From Orbaceae bacterium BiB (lineage in GTDB: Bacteria > Pseudomonadota > Gammaproteobacteria > Enterobacterales > Orbaceae): DNA of 64,000 bases. Shown here one piece after another: positions 27,586-37,349 of this stretch (its first letter is position 1; each line of letters opens with the position of its first letter). The notes below the pieces were generated by a model. It did no database searches, was not told the DNA's origin, and saw nothing but the letters and a program-made list of their open reading frames with translations. Position numbers and translations under genes: made by a program. Location: assembly GCA_036251205.1 (NCBI GenBank), contig CP133958.1, forward strand, positions 1,116,001 through 1,180,000, given 5' to 3'.

Positions 27586-29625
27586 TTAGAGAGGTCTATT
27601 AATATCAACTCCTCTAATATCATGAAATTTAGTTCGCTCAATAGATTGAATAGAAGCGATAACATCTCGTCCTTCGCGCATACCATCAATTAATTTTCGC
27701 GCTTGTTTACTATCGCCAATTTGTTGGAATATATAATTATTTTTATTGGCATTTTTACTAAAATCATCAATAAATCTCGTTACGGGTGTTAACCCTAAAC
27801 AGACAAAACCATAATCAAAATCAATCTCTTCTTGTTCACCTTTTTTACTAACAACAAAGGCGTCTTCTTTAACTTCCTGTAAGGTTGTGTTGAGCATAAC
27901 ATGCACTTTTTTATCTTCAATCATTTTCATCATAGATAAACGGCCAATAATATCTAAATCTTTAGCCAATGCAGATTGCATCTCAACTATCGTCACACTC
28001 TTGGCATTTTGCTCAGCAAAATACTCTACAACATCTAGCCCAACGGCACCGCCACCAATAACCGCAATCTTCTTATTTGCAATATCGGTAAAGTGTGCAA
28101 AATTATCCATCAAATCAAAGATAGAGAAGACTTTTCGATCCGGCTTAGCCAACTCATCATGTAAACCTTTAATCGGAGGTAATATAGCTTTTGCCCCTGT
28201 TGCCGCGATAACTAAATCGGGTTTATGAGACTCAACCATTTCAGGCGTCGCTCTTGTATTAAGATGAACAGTAACATTTTGTAATTTATTCACACGATTA
28301 ATTAAAAACTTAGGTAGATCAGCAATTCGACGTTTATAAGGAAAACGCGAAATAATTGCCGATAGACCACCTAAAAATGGCTTTTCTTCATATAATGTGA
28401 CATTACATCCCACTTCTGCAGCGCTTGCAGCAGCCTCTAAGCCGGCGGTGCCGCCACCAATTACAACGACATTTAAAGGCTTAGCCACTTGATAGCGTTT
28501 ATAATCTTCATAGCTAATAATATCGGGATTTACGGTACAACGAATAGGCTTAGATTTAGCAATACGGTGATCAGCACAGCCGATATTACAAGAAATACAT
28601 CTTCTTAATGTATCGATCTCGTTATTTTTAACTTTTTCAACCCAATACGGTTCGGCAATTAATCCTCGCCCCATAACAATAAAATCAGCATGGCCATCTT
28701 GTAACGTTTTAGCAATAATATTTGGATCACGAAAATTACCCGATGCAATGGTTGGTTTATTAAATTTATCTTTCACCGCTTTTGCCATATAAGATCGCCA
28801 TCCGTCAGGTTGGCTCATTTGATCTATTTGCCAAAATAATGTGTCATTTTGAGCCGCAGATACATCGAAAATATCCACTTCATCATTGAGATATTCAAGA
28901 ATTTCTAAAGTATCTTCAAGGGTATTTCCACCCTTAATAAAATCGTCGGCACTAAATCTAAGCATAATCAAAAAGTGAGGTCCCACATTTTTACGGATCT
29001 CATCGATGACCATTCGGACAATTCGAGCTCTATTTTCTACGCTACCACCAAATTCATCAGTACGTTGGTTGAACAGTGGCGATAGAAATTGACTGAGTAG
29101 ATATGAATGACCTGCATGAATTTCAACAGCATCAAACCCAGAGCGTTGAACCCTTGAAGCTGCAATACCATATTGTTTTACAACATACAAAATTTCATCA
29201 ACAGACATCGGTCTTGGGGCATTACCACCGGTTTTAGATGGAATGTTTGAAGCTGATATTGGCTGGAGACCATTTAACCGACCAAAATAGGCTGAAGCAC
29301 CTGCATGATTGATCTGTACTGCAACCATCGCACCATGTTTATGCATTCTTTCTGTAAAACGATAGAATCCTGGAATATATTGATCATTATCGATTCTTAG
29401 CTGAGTCGTTCCATTGGTACCGTATGGATAATCAATACAGACATTTTCTAAGATAATAAGACCTGTACCCCCTTTTGCTCTCTGCTCATAATATTGCAAA
29501 TGGTCATCGACAAACTCACCACTTAACGTGGCAAAATTAGTACCAATTGGTGGCATAACAATACGATTTTTAATAGTTGTACGTTTAATGGTGATAGGTT
29601 GAAAAATTGCAGAAAAATCGCTCAT
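27586..29625 (-). CDS. Old-yellow-enzyme-type NADH:flavin oxidoreductase with Fe-S and FAD domains (dienoyl-CoA/enoate reductase family)
   Basis: About 679 residues in the layout of 2,4-dienoyl-CoA reductase and enoate reductases: an FMN TIM barrel (LFQPITIKRTTIKNRIVMPP-type start, HAGHSYLLSQFLSPLFNQRTDEFGGS active-site region), a 4Fe-4S cluster (CISCNIGC with a later C), an FAD Rossmann fold (VVVIGGGTAGLEAAASAA) and an NAD(P)H fold (IAVIGGGAVGLDVVEYFA). Such enzymes reduce activated C=C bonds. The ATG at 29625 has GGGAG upstream and is preferred over 29643. It lies at the comEC-side end of the quinate/shikimate locus. 3-Dehydroshikimate carries a C=C conjugated to a ketone and a carboxylate, so it is a reasonable substrate guess; a fatty or aromatic enoate is an alternative. 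Confidence 0.9.
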   Translation of the reverse strand: MSDFSAIFQPITIKRTTIKNRIVMPPIGTNFATLSGEFVDDHLQYYEQRAKGGTGLIILENVCIDYPYGTNGTTQLRIDNDQYIPGFYRFTERMHKHGAMVAVQINHAGASAYFGRLNGLQPISASNIPSKTGGNAPRPMSVDEILYVVKQYGIAASRVQRSGFDAVEIHAGHSYLLSQFLSPLFNQRTDEFGGSVENRARIVRMVIDEIRKNVGPHFLIMLRFSADDFIKGGNTLEDTLEILEYLNDEVDIFDVSAAQNDTLFWQIDQMSQPDGWRSYMAKAVKDKFNKPTIASGNFRDPNIIAKTLQDGHADFIVMGRGLIAEPYWVEKVKNNEIDTLRRCISCNIGCADHRIAKSKPIRCTVNPDIISYEDYKRYQVAKPLNVVVIGGGTAGLEAAASAAEVGCNVTLYEEKPFLGGLSAIISRFPYKRRIADLPKFLINRVNKLQNVTVHLNTRATPEMVESHKPDLVIAATGAKAILPPIKGLHDELAKPDRKVFSIFDLMDNFAHFTDIANKKIAVIGGGAVGLDVVEYFAEQNAKSVTIVEMQSALAKDLDIIGRLSMMKMIEDKKVHVMLNTTLQEVKEDAFVVSKKGEQEEIDFDYGFVCLGLTPVTRFIDDFSKNANKNNYIFQQIGDSKQARKLIDGMREGRDVIASIQSIERTKFHDIRGVDINRPL

Positions 29626-29775
29626 ATGACTTAACTCCCTCATATCATGCTACAAGTTGTACTTGTATGTAGTTTCTAATTTAAGATATTCGATTAAGCT
29701 CATTATACACAATTTAATTAATAAAAAAATCATTTATATTTTAATAAATTAATAAAATTAAACTATGAATAAAAA

Positions 29776-29810
29776 ATCAATAATCAATAATCAATAATCA
29801 ATAATCAATA
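29776..29810. repeat. Five tandem copies of a 7-bp unit (ATCAATA)
   Basis: Perfect head-to-tail ATCAATA units at 29776-29810, about 150-185 bases upstream of the oxidoreductase start and inside an AT-rich 590-base gap (29626-30213). Short perfect arrays of this kind can gain or lose units by slippage and alter promoter spacing. Whether the promoter lies here is not known. Confidence 0.85.
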
Positions 29811-30122
29811 TACTTATATATAAAAATCAATTAATTGAAATAATTTACCCATAAATAAAATAATAAATTAATTATAAAAAAACGAAATTAAATAAATAAT
29901 AAATAAAAAAACAAAAATATAATTCATTGATAAAAAAAGATATTTAAACATAATTCAATAATATTTCTATTGAAACTAGATTATTAATTCATAATATAAA
30001 TTATTTTATAAAATTTTAGTTTTAGAAAAAGATGTATCTATATGAAATAATGAAAGATAAAACAGATGGTGTAATAAGTTCTCAAATAGAGAAATAATGA
30101 TCAATGGTTTAATTTTTATATA

Positions 30123-30153
30123 AAAGTTGCCCAAAGCATTTCTGGGCAACTTT
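30123..30153 (-). terminator. Rho-independent terminator after the SDR/aroD/ydiB operon
   Basis: An 11-bp perfect stem (AAAGTTGCCCA at 30123-30133 pairing with 30143-30153) with a 9-base loop. On the minus strand the stem is followed by CTTTTATATAAAAATT. It lies 60-90 bases past the SDR stop and should end the leftward transcript, insulating the oxidoreductase gene. Confidence 0.75.
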
Positions 30154-30213
30154 ACTATTTAATAAATAGACTCACAAACTAAAGTAATAACTTAATTAAT
30201 ACCTGATAAGTGA

Positions 30214-31047
30214 CTATTTACCCTTTCGCTGATTAATCGCGAACTGACGACGTCCACCAGGTCTTGGTGCTAAATCACCTAACATGATTTCGTAACCACC
30301 ATCAACAACTAACTCAGTACCATTTGAGTAATCGGAACGTTTACTTGCAAGATATAGCACAGCATTAGCAATATCAATCGTCTCACCAATACGGCGACTA
30401 GCGATCATTCGTGTTCGTCCTGCTTCAACTTCTTTATCTTCATAGAATTTCTTAGATAATGGTGTTTTAACAAAACATGGGCATATTGCATTACTGCGAA
30501 TACCAAATTGTCCCCATTCAGCAGCAATTTGTTTTGATAACATTGAGATAGCCGCTTTGGTCGAACTATACGCACCACTATAAGTTTCAGGCGTATGCGA
30601 TGCAACTGTTGATATATGAACAATACGTCCTGATTTTTGTTCAATCATCAATCGACCAAAACGTTGTGACATTAAAAAATAACCAGTCATATTTACATTA
30701 ATTGTTAAGTTCCATTCATCAAGAGGTAAATCTTCTAACGGACAAAAACGCAATATAGCTGCAGTATTGACGAGAACATCACAACGTCCAAACTCTTTTT
30801 TTACAATTGCGACAGCTTCATCAACACTTTTCTCATCAGTCGTATTACAAGCCAAACCGAGTGCCTTAATACCAAATTCATCTCTTAATTGAGCTGCATA
30901 TTCCTGACATTTAGTCGCATCAAGATCGATAAGTACAAGATTTGCCTTTTGTTTAGCAAACTCTCTACAAATCTCTGCTCCCATTCCCCCCATTGCGCCA
31001 GTAATAACACAGACATCATTTTCTAAACCTAACCAATTATTGTGCAT
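30214..31047 (-). CDS. SDR-family NAD(P)-dependent oxidoreductase
   Basis: A 277-residue short-chain dehydrogenase with the cofactor motif TGAMGGMG (residues ~17-24), a variant NNAG motif (NTAA), the catalytic Ser (HISTVASHTPET) and Y-x-x-x-K (YSGAYSSTKAA), and the C-terminal NGTELVVDGGY. It probably interconverts a hydroxyl and a keto group on a cyclic polyol or hydroxy acid. It is the last gene of the leftward run TIM-barrel protein, ydiB, aroD, SDR, so a substrate from the quinate/shikimate pathway is likely. AGGAG precedes the ATG. Exact substrate is unknown. Confidence 0.88.
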   Translation of the reverse strand: MHNNWLGLENDVCVITGAMGGMGAEICREFAKQKANLVLIDLDATKCQEYAAQLRDEFGIKALGLACNTTDEKSVDEAVAIVKKEFGRCDVLVNTAAILRFCPLEDLPLDEWNLTINVNMTGYFLMSQRFGRLMIEQKSGRIVHISTVASHTPETYSGAYSSTKAAISMLSKQIAAEWGQFGIRSNAICPCFVKTPLSKKFYEDKEVEAGRTRMIASRRIGETIDIANAVLYLASKRSDYSNGTELVVDGGYEIMLGDLAPRPGGRRQFAINQRKGK

Positions 31048-31093
31048 ATAAAAACTCCTAATTATCTCATTAGATTGAATATCTTATTTACCA

Positions 31094-31858
31094 TTACGTA
31101 AAGCTTTTATGCAATACGTTCAAGATATGCCTTAACTCTTTAACATCAAGCTGACCTGGTGCAGATGCATTCTTTGCGGCACCAAATGTTAAATCAGAAC
31201 CAAACGTCTCACCAGCAACTCGGCTAATAGCGCCTTTACCCGCCATTGACATGGTAATTAATGGTTTTTTCGTATGTTTCTCTTTCATTTCAGCTGTTGC
31301 TGATAATAACGTTAATACATCGTCAATTGAGCGAGGCATAACTGCAATTTTAGGAATATCAGCACCGAGATCTTGCATCTTACATAAACGTTGAATAATG
31401 TCGCTTTTACTCGGTGTTTTATCAAAATCATGATTTGACGCGATAACCAACACACTATTTTGATGAGCTAATGCAACAATTTCTTTAACAAATTTATCGC
31501 CAATAAACACTTCAACATCAACAAAATCAATTAATTTACTGATAATCATCTGTTTATTTAGATTCAGATAAAATTCAGTACTAGCAGGATAAACTCCCCC
31601 TTCATTAGCTGTACGGAAAGTGAAAAGGATTGGTTTATGACCAATAATGTCATTGATACATTGTGCTGCTTGCTTTACTTTTTCAATATCATCAACATGT
31701 TTAAAATGATCTACTCGCCACTCTAATACATCAAAATCAATATTTTTTAAAAACTGAACTTCATCAACTAACTCTTGTTCTGTCTTTCCAACAATTGGCA
31801 CAATAATTTTAGGTGCACCAACACCAATTTCTAAACCTTTTACTGTAATTTTTGTCAT
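31094..31858 (-). CDS. aroD: Type I 3-dehydroquinate dehydratase
   Basis: A 254-residue enzyme that interconverts 3-dehydroquinate and 3-dehydroshikimate through a Schiff base. The catalytic residues fall at E. coli positions: Glu86 in FRTANEGG, His143 in ASNHDF and the Schiff-base Lys170 in DIPKIAVMP; the WRVDHF motif is at ~47. Length matches E. coli AroD (252). It follows ydiB and precedes the SDR. Type I enzymes can serve biosynthesis or quinate breakdown; the neighbours favour the latter or both. Confidence 0.97.
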   Translation of the reverse strand: MTKITVKGLEIGVGAPKIIVPIVGKTEQELVDEVQFLKNIDFDVLEWRVDHFKHVDDIEKVKQAAQCINDIIGHKPILFTFRTANEGGVYPASTEFYLNLNKQMIISKLIDFVDVEVFIGDKFVKEIVALAHQNSVLVIASNHDFDKTPSKSDIIQRLCKMQDLGADIPKIAVMPRSIDDVLTLLSATAEMKEKHTKKPLITMSMAGKGAISRVAGETFGSDLTFGAAKNASAPGQLDVKELRHILNVLHKSFT

Positions 31859-31992
31859 TTAATCACCAATATTTAATTTATTAGAAAACCATACTGCAAA
31901 GATACGATTGAAATCGGTCATAATCTGTCATTAACAATACACTTATTTATATCGTATCACTGCTACTAAATAGTATTTTTAATCATAACAAA

Positions 31993-32865
31993 TTAATTAT
32001 TAAATCCCATTTTTTCTTTTACATAATCGATTGGAGCCTCTTGCCCTGTCCAAATTTTAATTTGAGCATGCCCTTGCCATAGCATCATGCCAATACCATT
32101 TAAGGTTTTACAACCTTGGCTTTCTGCGATTTCTAACAATTTGGTTTTGCGTGGACTATAGATACAATCAGTAACAACCAAATCTTTTCTTAACATTGTT
32201 GAATCTGTGATTAAGCTTTGACCTTCAAGTGGTTTCATCCCTACGCCTGTTGCATTACAAAGTACAGCACTTTCAGCAATCTCTTTACGTAGCTGAACTT
32301 TATCATCTAAATCGTAAACAGTTGCTTTACATGCTGTTTTTTCGTTAATGCGCTTAGCAATTTCAACAATTTTGGCATAACATTCATCTTTCTGATTGAA
32401 AATAGCAATCTCTTTCACACCATCAAGAGCAGCCTGAACAGCAATAGCACTAGCTGCACCACCCGCACCTAATAACGTCATTTTCTTACCGATCACATCA
32501 ACACCAGCCTCTTTAAGAGAACGCATATATCCCATACCATCAGTGTTGTAACCAGTTAAGACACCATCATCATTTGAAATCGTATTACAAGCACCAATTA
32601 GTTCAACCGCGGGAGTTAATTTATCAATATACTGACAAACTAATTGTTTATTCGGCATAGAGACAGCACTACCACGTAAACCTAATGCGCGAAGACCTTT
32701 AACAGCATCAGCTAATTTATCTTGTGTCACCTCAAAAGCTAAATACACATAGGGAACATCAAGTTTAGAATAGAGAATATTTTGCATTTTTGGCGATAAG
32801 CTATGTCGAATCGGATAAGCCATTAGGCCAATCAATAAAAAATGTCCATCAATATTTTCTCTCAT
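31993..32865 (-). CDS. ydiB: Quinate/shikimate dehydrogenase YdiB
   Basis: A 290-residue enzyme closely resembling E. coli YdiB, which oxidises both quinate and shikimate with NAD or NADP. Matching segments are LIGLMAYPIRHSLSPKMQN, VSMPNKQL, NTISNDDGVLTGYNTDG, LLGAGGAASAI and LWQGHAQIKIWTG. I use the ATG at 32865 (AGGAG 6 bases upstream), not the TTG at 32871. It is followed by aroD, the order seen in E. coli (ydiB-aroD), and sits 24 bases downstream of the TIM-barrel gene. Confidence 0.95.
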   Translation of the reverse strand: MRENIDGHFLLIGLMAYPIRHSLSPKMQNILYSKLDVPYVYLAFEVTQDKLADAVKGLRALGLRGSAVSMPNKQLVCQYIDKLTPAVELIGACNTISNDDGVLTGYNTDGMGYMRSLKEAGVDVIGKKMTLLGAGGAASAIAVQAALDGVKEIAIFNQKDECYAKIVEIAKRINEKTACKATVYDLDDKVQLRKEIAESAVLCNATGVGMKPLEGQSLITDSTMLRKDLVVTDCIYSPRKTKLLEIAESQGCKTLNGIGMMLWQGHAQIKIWTGQEAPIDYVKEKMGFNN

Positions 32866-32889
32866 ATACAACTCCTGTATTTCGTTATT

Positions 32890-33711
32890 TTAAGATTCAG
32901 AAATTCTTTTTAATAATGCTTTAGTATCTTCTAAATACATTTTTGCGCGTTCAATTGGTGAATGACGTAGAGCAAATTCATCATTACAACACTCAATCGA
33001 AATAGGCATATCCGGCAATGCTTTAAGTAGTGAAACTAAATCTATTCCACCACGACCTGGTGATAATCGATAATTACGAGCTTGATACAATAATCCTTCT
33101 GTATCTTTTGGTTTTTCTTTAGTACCATCACATAATTGCATATATCGCCAACAATCTTTCGGTACTTTTTTCAGATCATCTAAAGTATTATTACCACGAT
33201 CAAAATGTAACGGATCGATAATCATCCCTTGATTATTTTGATTAGCCGCTTTTAGTAATTCTACGCCAGAATTAACGGTTGGTATATCCGTCCATGGCAT
33301 AGGTTCAATATTAATTGCAATTCCTAATGGTGCTGCAATTTCACATAAACGAGCAAAATTATCAGCTAAACGATGAGGTTCAGGATCATTACCAGCCAAA
33401 AGAACCTGGCTAACACCTAGACGTGCACCAGTTTCAAGAACTGGTAAAAAATTAATAACTCGAGTATCAGGTTTTAAACGAAAGATCTCAATATCTAAGA
33501 CTTTAATGCCAGTCTCTTTTAATCTTCTTTCGACTTCTCTGATTAAGGGTGTATCACCTACAGTTGCATAAACTGGTTCAGTTGGTGTAGCTGGAATTAA
33601 ACGTAATCCCACATGCGTATATCCTGCTTCGGCAGCGACAATAACTTGATTGGCCGGTGATACATCTAATACTGTCAGTGCAGCAAGGCCAATTGGACGT
33701 TCCGTTGACAT
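32890..33711 (-). CDS. TIM-barrel sugar phosphate isomerase/epimerase-like protein
   Basis: A 273-residue AP-endonuclease-2-type TIM barrel (xylose isomerase-like). Candidate metal ligands are E in INIEPMPW, D and H in IIDPLHFDRG and E near the end in ISIECCNDE. The superfamily includes sugar epimerases, inosose dehydratases and some 3-dehydroshikimate dehydratases. Being first in the TIM-ydiB-aroD-SDR operon, a role on 3-dehydroshikimate or a related cyclitol is plausible. No protocatechuate ring-cleavage gene is nearby, which argues mildly against an aromatising pathway. GAGGGGAT precedes the ATG. Confidence 0.8.
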   Translation of the reverse strand: MSTERPIGLAALTVLDVSPANQVIVAAEAGYTHVGLRLIPATPTEPVYATVGDTPLIREVERRLKETGIKVLDIEIFRLKPDTRVINFLPVLETGARLGVSQVLLAGNDPEPHRLADNFARLCEIAAPLGIAINIEPMPWTDIPTVNSGVELLKAANQNNQGMIIDPLHFDRGNNTLDDLKKVPKDCWRYMQLCDGTKEKPKDTEGLLYQARNYRLSPGRGGIDLVSLLKALPDMPISIECCNDEFALRHSPIERAKMYLEDTKALLKRISES

Positions 33712-34159
33712 AATTTATCCCCTCGAATTAATCATTATAAAAATTACTGTTAATAATTTAAACCATAAAAATAATTTTATCTATAGATAATGCAAATTTA
33801 ATTCATTTTTTTTATTATTTAAATTTAAAAAACCATTTTTAGATTAAATTAAAACAAATAAAATAACTAAAATCAAATAGTTAAATTAAATAAAAAAATA
33901 TTTTCAATAATGATAATATAATCACACTTTCAAAAATATCTCTCTAATTCTATTTATTTGTCTGATAATATCTGTTATACATAGCAACATTAATGATGAA
34001 ATTGCCTAATTAATTTTCAAATATTTTATTTTTATATAAAAATCAATTAATTAAAAAAAACAAAGATTTTAATTCAAAAATAAATAGAAAATACTAATCA
34101 ATCTTTCTAAATTAAAACAAATTTATTATTAATTTTTGAATTTTCTAAAAGGACTCGAC
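33712..34159. promoter_or_regulatory. Divergent promoter region of the quinate/shikimate locus
   Basis: About 450 very AT-rich bases separate the leftward TIM-ydiB-aroD-SDR operon from the rightward YdiN-like transporter gene. A region of this size between divergent genes should hold both promoters and probably sites for the LysR regulator encoded at 40376-41278. I could not single out an operator. Confidence 0.5.
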
Positions 34160-35392
34160 ATGAAAAACAAATATATTCCAACGTCAATCTGTTTGTATAT
34201 AAACTATTTTGTTCATGGAATGGGGGCGATTATTTTAGCCCAAAATATGAATTATCTAACCGCGCAATTAAATACGGATACGGCAGGAGTTGCTTATGTT
34301 ATTTCTGGACTTGGTATTGGTCGATTAATCGTATTATTTGTAATGGGCACATTATCTGATAAGTTTGGTCGTAAGCCTTTCGTGTTTTTAGGTGGATTAT
34401 TCTATATTGGCTTCTTACTTGGTATATTAGTTAGTCCTAACTTAGAAGTTGCATTTATCTTTGCTATTCTTGGCGGTATTGCAAACTCAACTCTAGATGC
34501 AGGAACTTATCCGGCTTTAATGGAATCTTTCCCTAAAGCTACTGGAACCGCATCTATTTTAACTAAAGCTGCGATTGCGGGAGGACAGTTTGTATTACCC
34601 ATCGTAATGACTATCATTATCGCAACTAACTCTTATTATGGCTGGTCATTCTTTTTCTGTATTGCAATATTAGTAATAAATGCTCTGATTGTTTTAAAAA
34701 TGCCATTCCCAAATCATAAAAAACCGATTCAAGAAGAAGTTATTGAAGCAGCTGAAGATGAAGACTCAACACCATTACCTAAGTTAAAGAAAAAAGCTAA
34801 CTTTTGGATCGAGGGAATCTGCTTTATTGTTATTGGTTATACCTCTACAGCAACATTTTACTTAGTCTCAATTTGGTTACCTAAATTTTCATCAGCAGTC
34901 GCCCATATGAGTGAAGCCGCCGCCGCACAAACAATCAGCTATTATGCAATAGGAACCCTTGCTAGCGTGGCGTTAACATCTATTTTAGTTAAAAGTTTAA
35001 TTCGTCCAGTATATATTGTATTTGTATACCCACTATTATCAGCAATTATGCTCTTTATACTCTATTTATTCCCATCACCAACATTATGTGTAATTGGTGG
35101 ATTCATTTTAGGATTTACTGCCGCTGGTGGTGTTTTACAACTAGCTCTGACAACAATGGCAGAATTTTATCCTGAAGGTAAGGGTCGAGTGCTTGGTATA
35201 TTCTTCACCTCTTCTAGTCTTGCTACATTCTCAATCCCTGTATTTACTGGCATTATTTCAAAAACTAACATTGCTAATATCATTTTATTCGATGCGTTAA
35301 TTGCAAGTTTCGGCGCAATACTTGCTTTAGTCATCATCGCTCGTTACCGTCAATTATTTGAGATACCAAGTAAAAAATGTAAACAAGCTTAA
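34160..35392 (+). CDS. MFS transporter, YdiN/YdiM-like
   Basis: About 410 residues with 12 predicted helices and the MFS loop signature GTLSDKFGRKPFVF after helix 2. Segments such as NYFVHGMGAIILAQNMNYL, GIGRLI and LDAGTYPALMESFPKATG follow E. coli YdiN, whose gene lies beside ydiB-aroD in E. coli. It probably imports quinate, shikimate or a related hydroxy acid with protons. The ATG at 34160 has AAAAGGACTCGAC before it and replaces the upstream ATT/TTG region as start. It is divergent from the ydiB operon and ended by a hairpin at 35403. Confidence 0.88.
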   Translation: MKNKYIPTSICLYINYFVHGMGAIILAQNMNYLTAQLNTDTAGVAYVISGLGIGRLIVLFVMGTLSDKFGRKPFVFLGGLFYIGFLLGILVSPNLEVAFIFAILGGIANSTLDAGTYPALMESFPKATGTASILTKAAIAGGQFVLPIVMTIIIATNSYYGWSFFFCIAILVINALIVLKMPFPNHKKPIQEEVIEAAEDEDSTPLPKLKKKANFWIEGICFIVIGYTSTATFYLVSIWLPKFSSAVAHMSEAAAAQTISYYAIGTLASVALTSILVKSLIRPVYIVFVYPLLSAIMLFILYLFPSPTLCVIGGFILGFTAAGGVLQLALTTMAEFYPEGKGRVLGIFFTSSSLATFSIPVFTGIISKTNIANIILFDALIASFGAILALVIIARYRQLFEIPSKKCKQA

Positions 35393-35402
35393 CATCAACA
35401 TC

Positions 35403-35424
35403 GGCGCAGAAATGCGCCATTTTT
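35403..35424 (+). terminator. Rho-independent terminator of the YdiN-like gene
   Basis: Stem GGCGCA / TGCGCC with a GAAA loop at 35403-35418, followed by ATTTTTA, 11 bases after the transporter stop codon. The rest of the convergent gap to 35777 shows no further gene. Confidence 0.85.
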
Positions 35425-35777
35425 ATATCCACTAGTACTTCATGCCAATATCGAATAAAATCAGTAAATCAAATCAATAACCCTCTAAATAAATTGGGCT
35501 TTTAGGCTAATAATATTTTAAGATTCTCAATGCTATTTTAAAATAACAACACGATAATCACCCACATTACCAATTAACGTAACATAATAGCCCTATATTC
35601 ATAACAGACTAGGAATACAGCTTCTTGATAATTTATTTTATTCCTGGATGTTATTATTTGAACACAAGATAATAGAAAATAGGATGAAAGAATAGAGGTG
35701 GGTATGAGCATAGGATAACAGACAATATGCCTGATATCCCATAACTTAAGCGATTATCAGTTAAATCTAATTATCGA

Positions 35778-36974
35778 TTAGATCTTACTAATATCAATCA
35801 CTTTTCTAAATCGAGTATAAACAATTAATCCCAATACTACGCTTGATAAAGCCATAATTAAATCAATTAAAATCGCATAACTGACATTAATAATTGCAAG
35901 TTTAGGGACAACTAGAGGAATAACGATAAAAGATAAACCACTCAAAGTATACATCGTCCCAACAGCAAATCCTTTTTTATCTGGAAATAGCTGTTGCATT
36001 ACGACTAATGTTAATTGAAGAACACCACCGGCAGCAGTTAAACCCATTCCAATCGCAACAAAAAGACTCATTTGCGGAGTGAGATTAAAAAGGAATAGCA
36101 ATAATATTAAGGCCGATAAAAGTGGTAATAGAATAATACAATAAATTGGCTTTAAAATTTTCTTAACGACATAAGCCGTAAAAAATACCGAGATAATTGA
36201 GGCTGTACTATAATAACTAATCAGCTGCTTTGATTCAATGGTATCCATACCAATACCCTTCTCAGCAATCGCTGGCAACCACTGTAAAATAATTACAAAA
36301 GTTGCCGTTGTTGTAAAACCCATTAAAATTAAACAGAGACCTTCAAATCCAATCTTCGGTTTACTAATAAAATAGTCACCACTACCGACATTACCACAAA
36401 TTTTGGTATTTTTTGATGGGAAAACACGAGGAGCTAACAATAATCCGTTAATTAATAAATAAATAGAGAACCCAATTAGCGCATAGCCATACCAGATAGT
36501 ATGATTATAAAAATAGGCAACAATAAAAGGTAAAATAAGTGTTCCCATAGAAATAAATGATTTAATCAAAACACTCGCTGTACCAGCTGAACACGGAAAA
36601 CATTCAGTTAACGCAGGCATCGATCCCGTATCTAAAAATGAGTTTCCGGCCCCAATAAACATGGCTAGAATAAACGCGACATGTAAATTGTGACAAAATA
36701 GAATACCAATAAAAAAGATAATGTAACAACACATCCCAATATAAATAAACGGCTTTCTTCCAAATTTATCAGACAAAATACCGCCTATAAACATCAAAAG
36801 TATTTTACCAACGCCAATACCTGATGCCACATACCCAATCCCTACCAAATCAGTGCCAAGTTGAACAGATAAATCTATTGAAAACTGCATAATTACAATC
36901 AAAGCAATACTTTGAATAATATAATTTGCATAAATAGATCCCGCAATAGCATAAGAACTACTGTTTTTAGCCAT
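35778..36974 (-). CDS. Second MFS transporter, YdiN/YdiM-like
   Basis: A 398-residue 12-helix MFS protein paralogous to the one at 34160, with GGILSDKFGRKPFIYIG after helix 2 and LDTGSMPALTECFPCSAG in the same place as the LDAGTYPALMESFP segment of its partner. E. coli also has a pair (ydiM, ydiN). A second transporter could take a different acid or export a product. Its start is 92 bases from a C9 tract in the upstream region, which may make expression switchable. It is convergent with the first transporter. Confidence 0.87.
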   Translation of the reverse strand: MAKNSSSYAIAGSIYANYIIQSIALIVIMQFSIDLSVQLGTDLVGIGYVASGIGVGKILLMFIGGILSDKFGRKPFIYIGMCCYIIFFIGILFCHNLHVAFILAMFIGAGNSFLDTGSMPALTECFPCSAGTASVLIKSFISMGTLILPFIVAYFYNHTIWYGYALIGFSIYLLINGLLLAPRVFPSKNTKICGNVGSGDYFISKPKIGFEGLCLILMGFTTTATFVIILQWLPAIAEKGIGMDTIESKQLISYYSTASIISVFFTAYVVKKILKPIYCIILLPLLSALILLLFLFNLTPQMSLFVAIGMGLTAAGGVLQLTLVVMQQLFPDKKGFAVGTMYTLSGLSFIVIPLVVPKLAIINVSYAILIDLIMALSSVVLGLIVYTRFRKVIDISKI

Positions 36975-37065
36975 TATAAATCCCCCATTACAAGTTTAAA
37001 TTTTAAAAATCATTGCTGTAATGTTACCGCTTATAAAGTATTTATAAAAGTAAAAAGGTATGGCT

Positions 37066-37074
37066 CCCCCCCCC
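37066..37074. repeat. C9 homopolymer in the upstream region of the second transporter
   Basis: Nine consecutive C on the plus strand (G9 on the coding strand of the downstream gene) followed by T5, about 90-100 bases upstream of the ATG at 36974. Runs of this length are very unlikely in such an AT-rich region by chance and are classical slipped-strand mispairing sites. The rest of the 36975-37349 gap holds no gene. Confidence 0.9.
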
Positions 37075-37349
37075 TTTTTAGATTAAAAAACAACCAACAA
37101 AACATCTTTTTATAGAAAAAGCAGACAAGATCACATTTTTCTATAAAAATTATTTATCAATTTAATGATAAAAACAAAATACGACTATCAAGTTATCAAC
37201 AAAATTATACTAATTTTATTTATCAAAATGATCGAAAGGAATAATACATTGGGGCCTAAAATAACAGGTAATGACGAAAGTATCATTTACCTGCTATATA
37301 TTTATTTTGGGCTGATAGGAAAAACATTGTCATAATTAGAAACAAAGTA

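Noticed and set aside
37066-37080. C9-T5 tract read as a terminator
   Set aside because: There is no stem upstream of the T-run; it is a homopolymer, not a hairpin.
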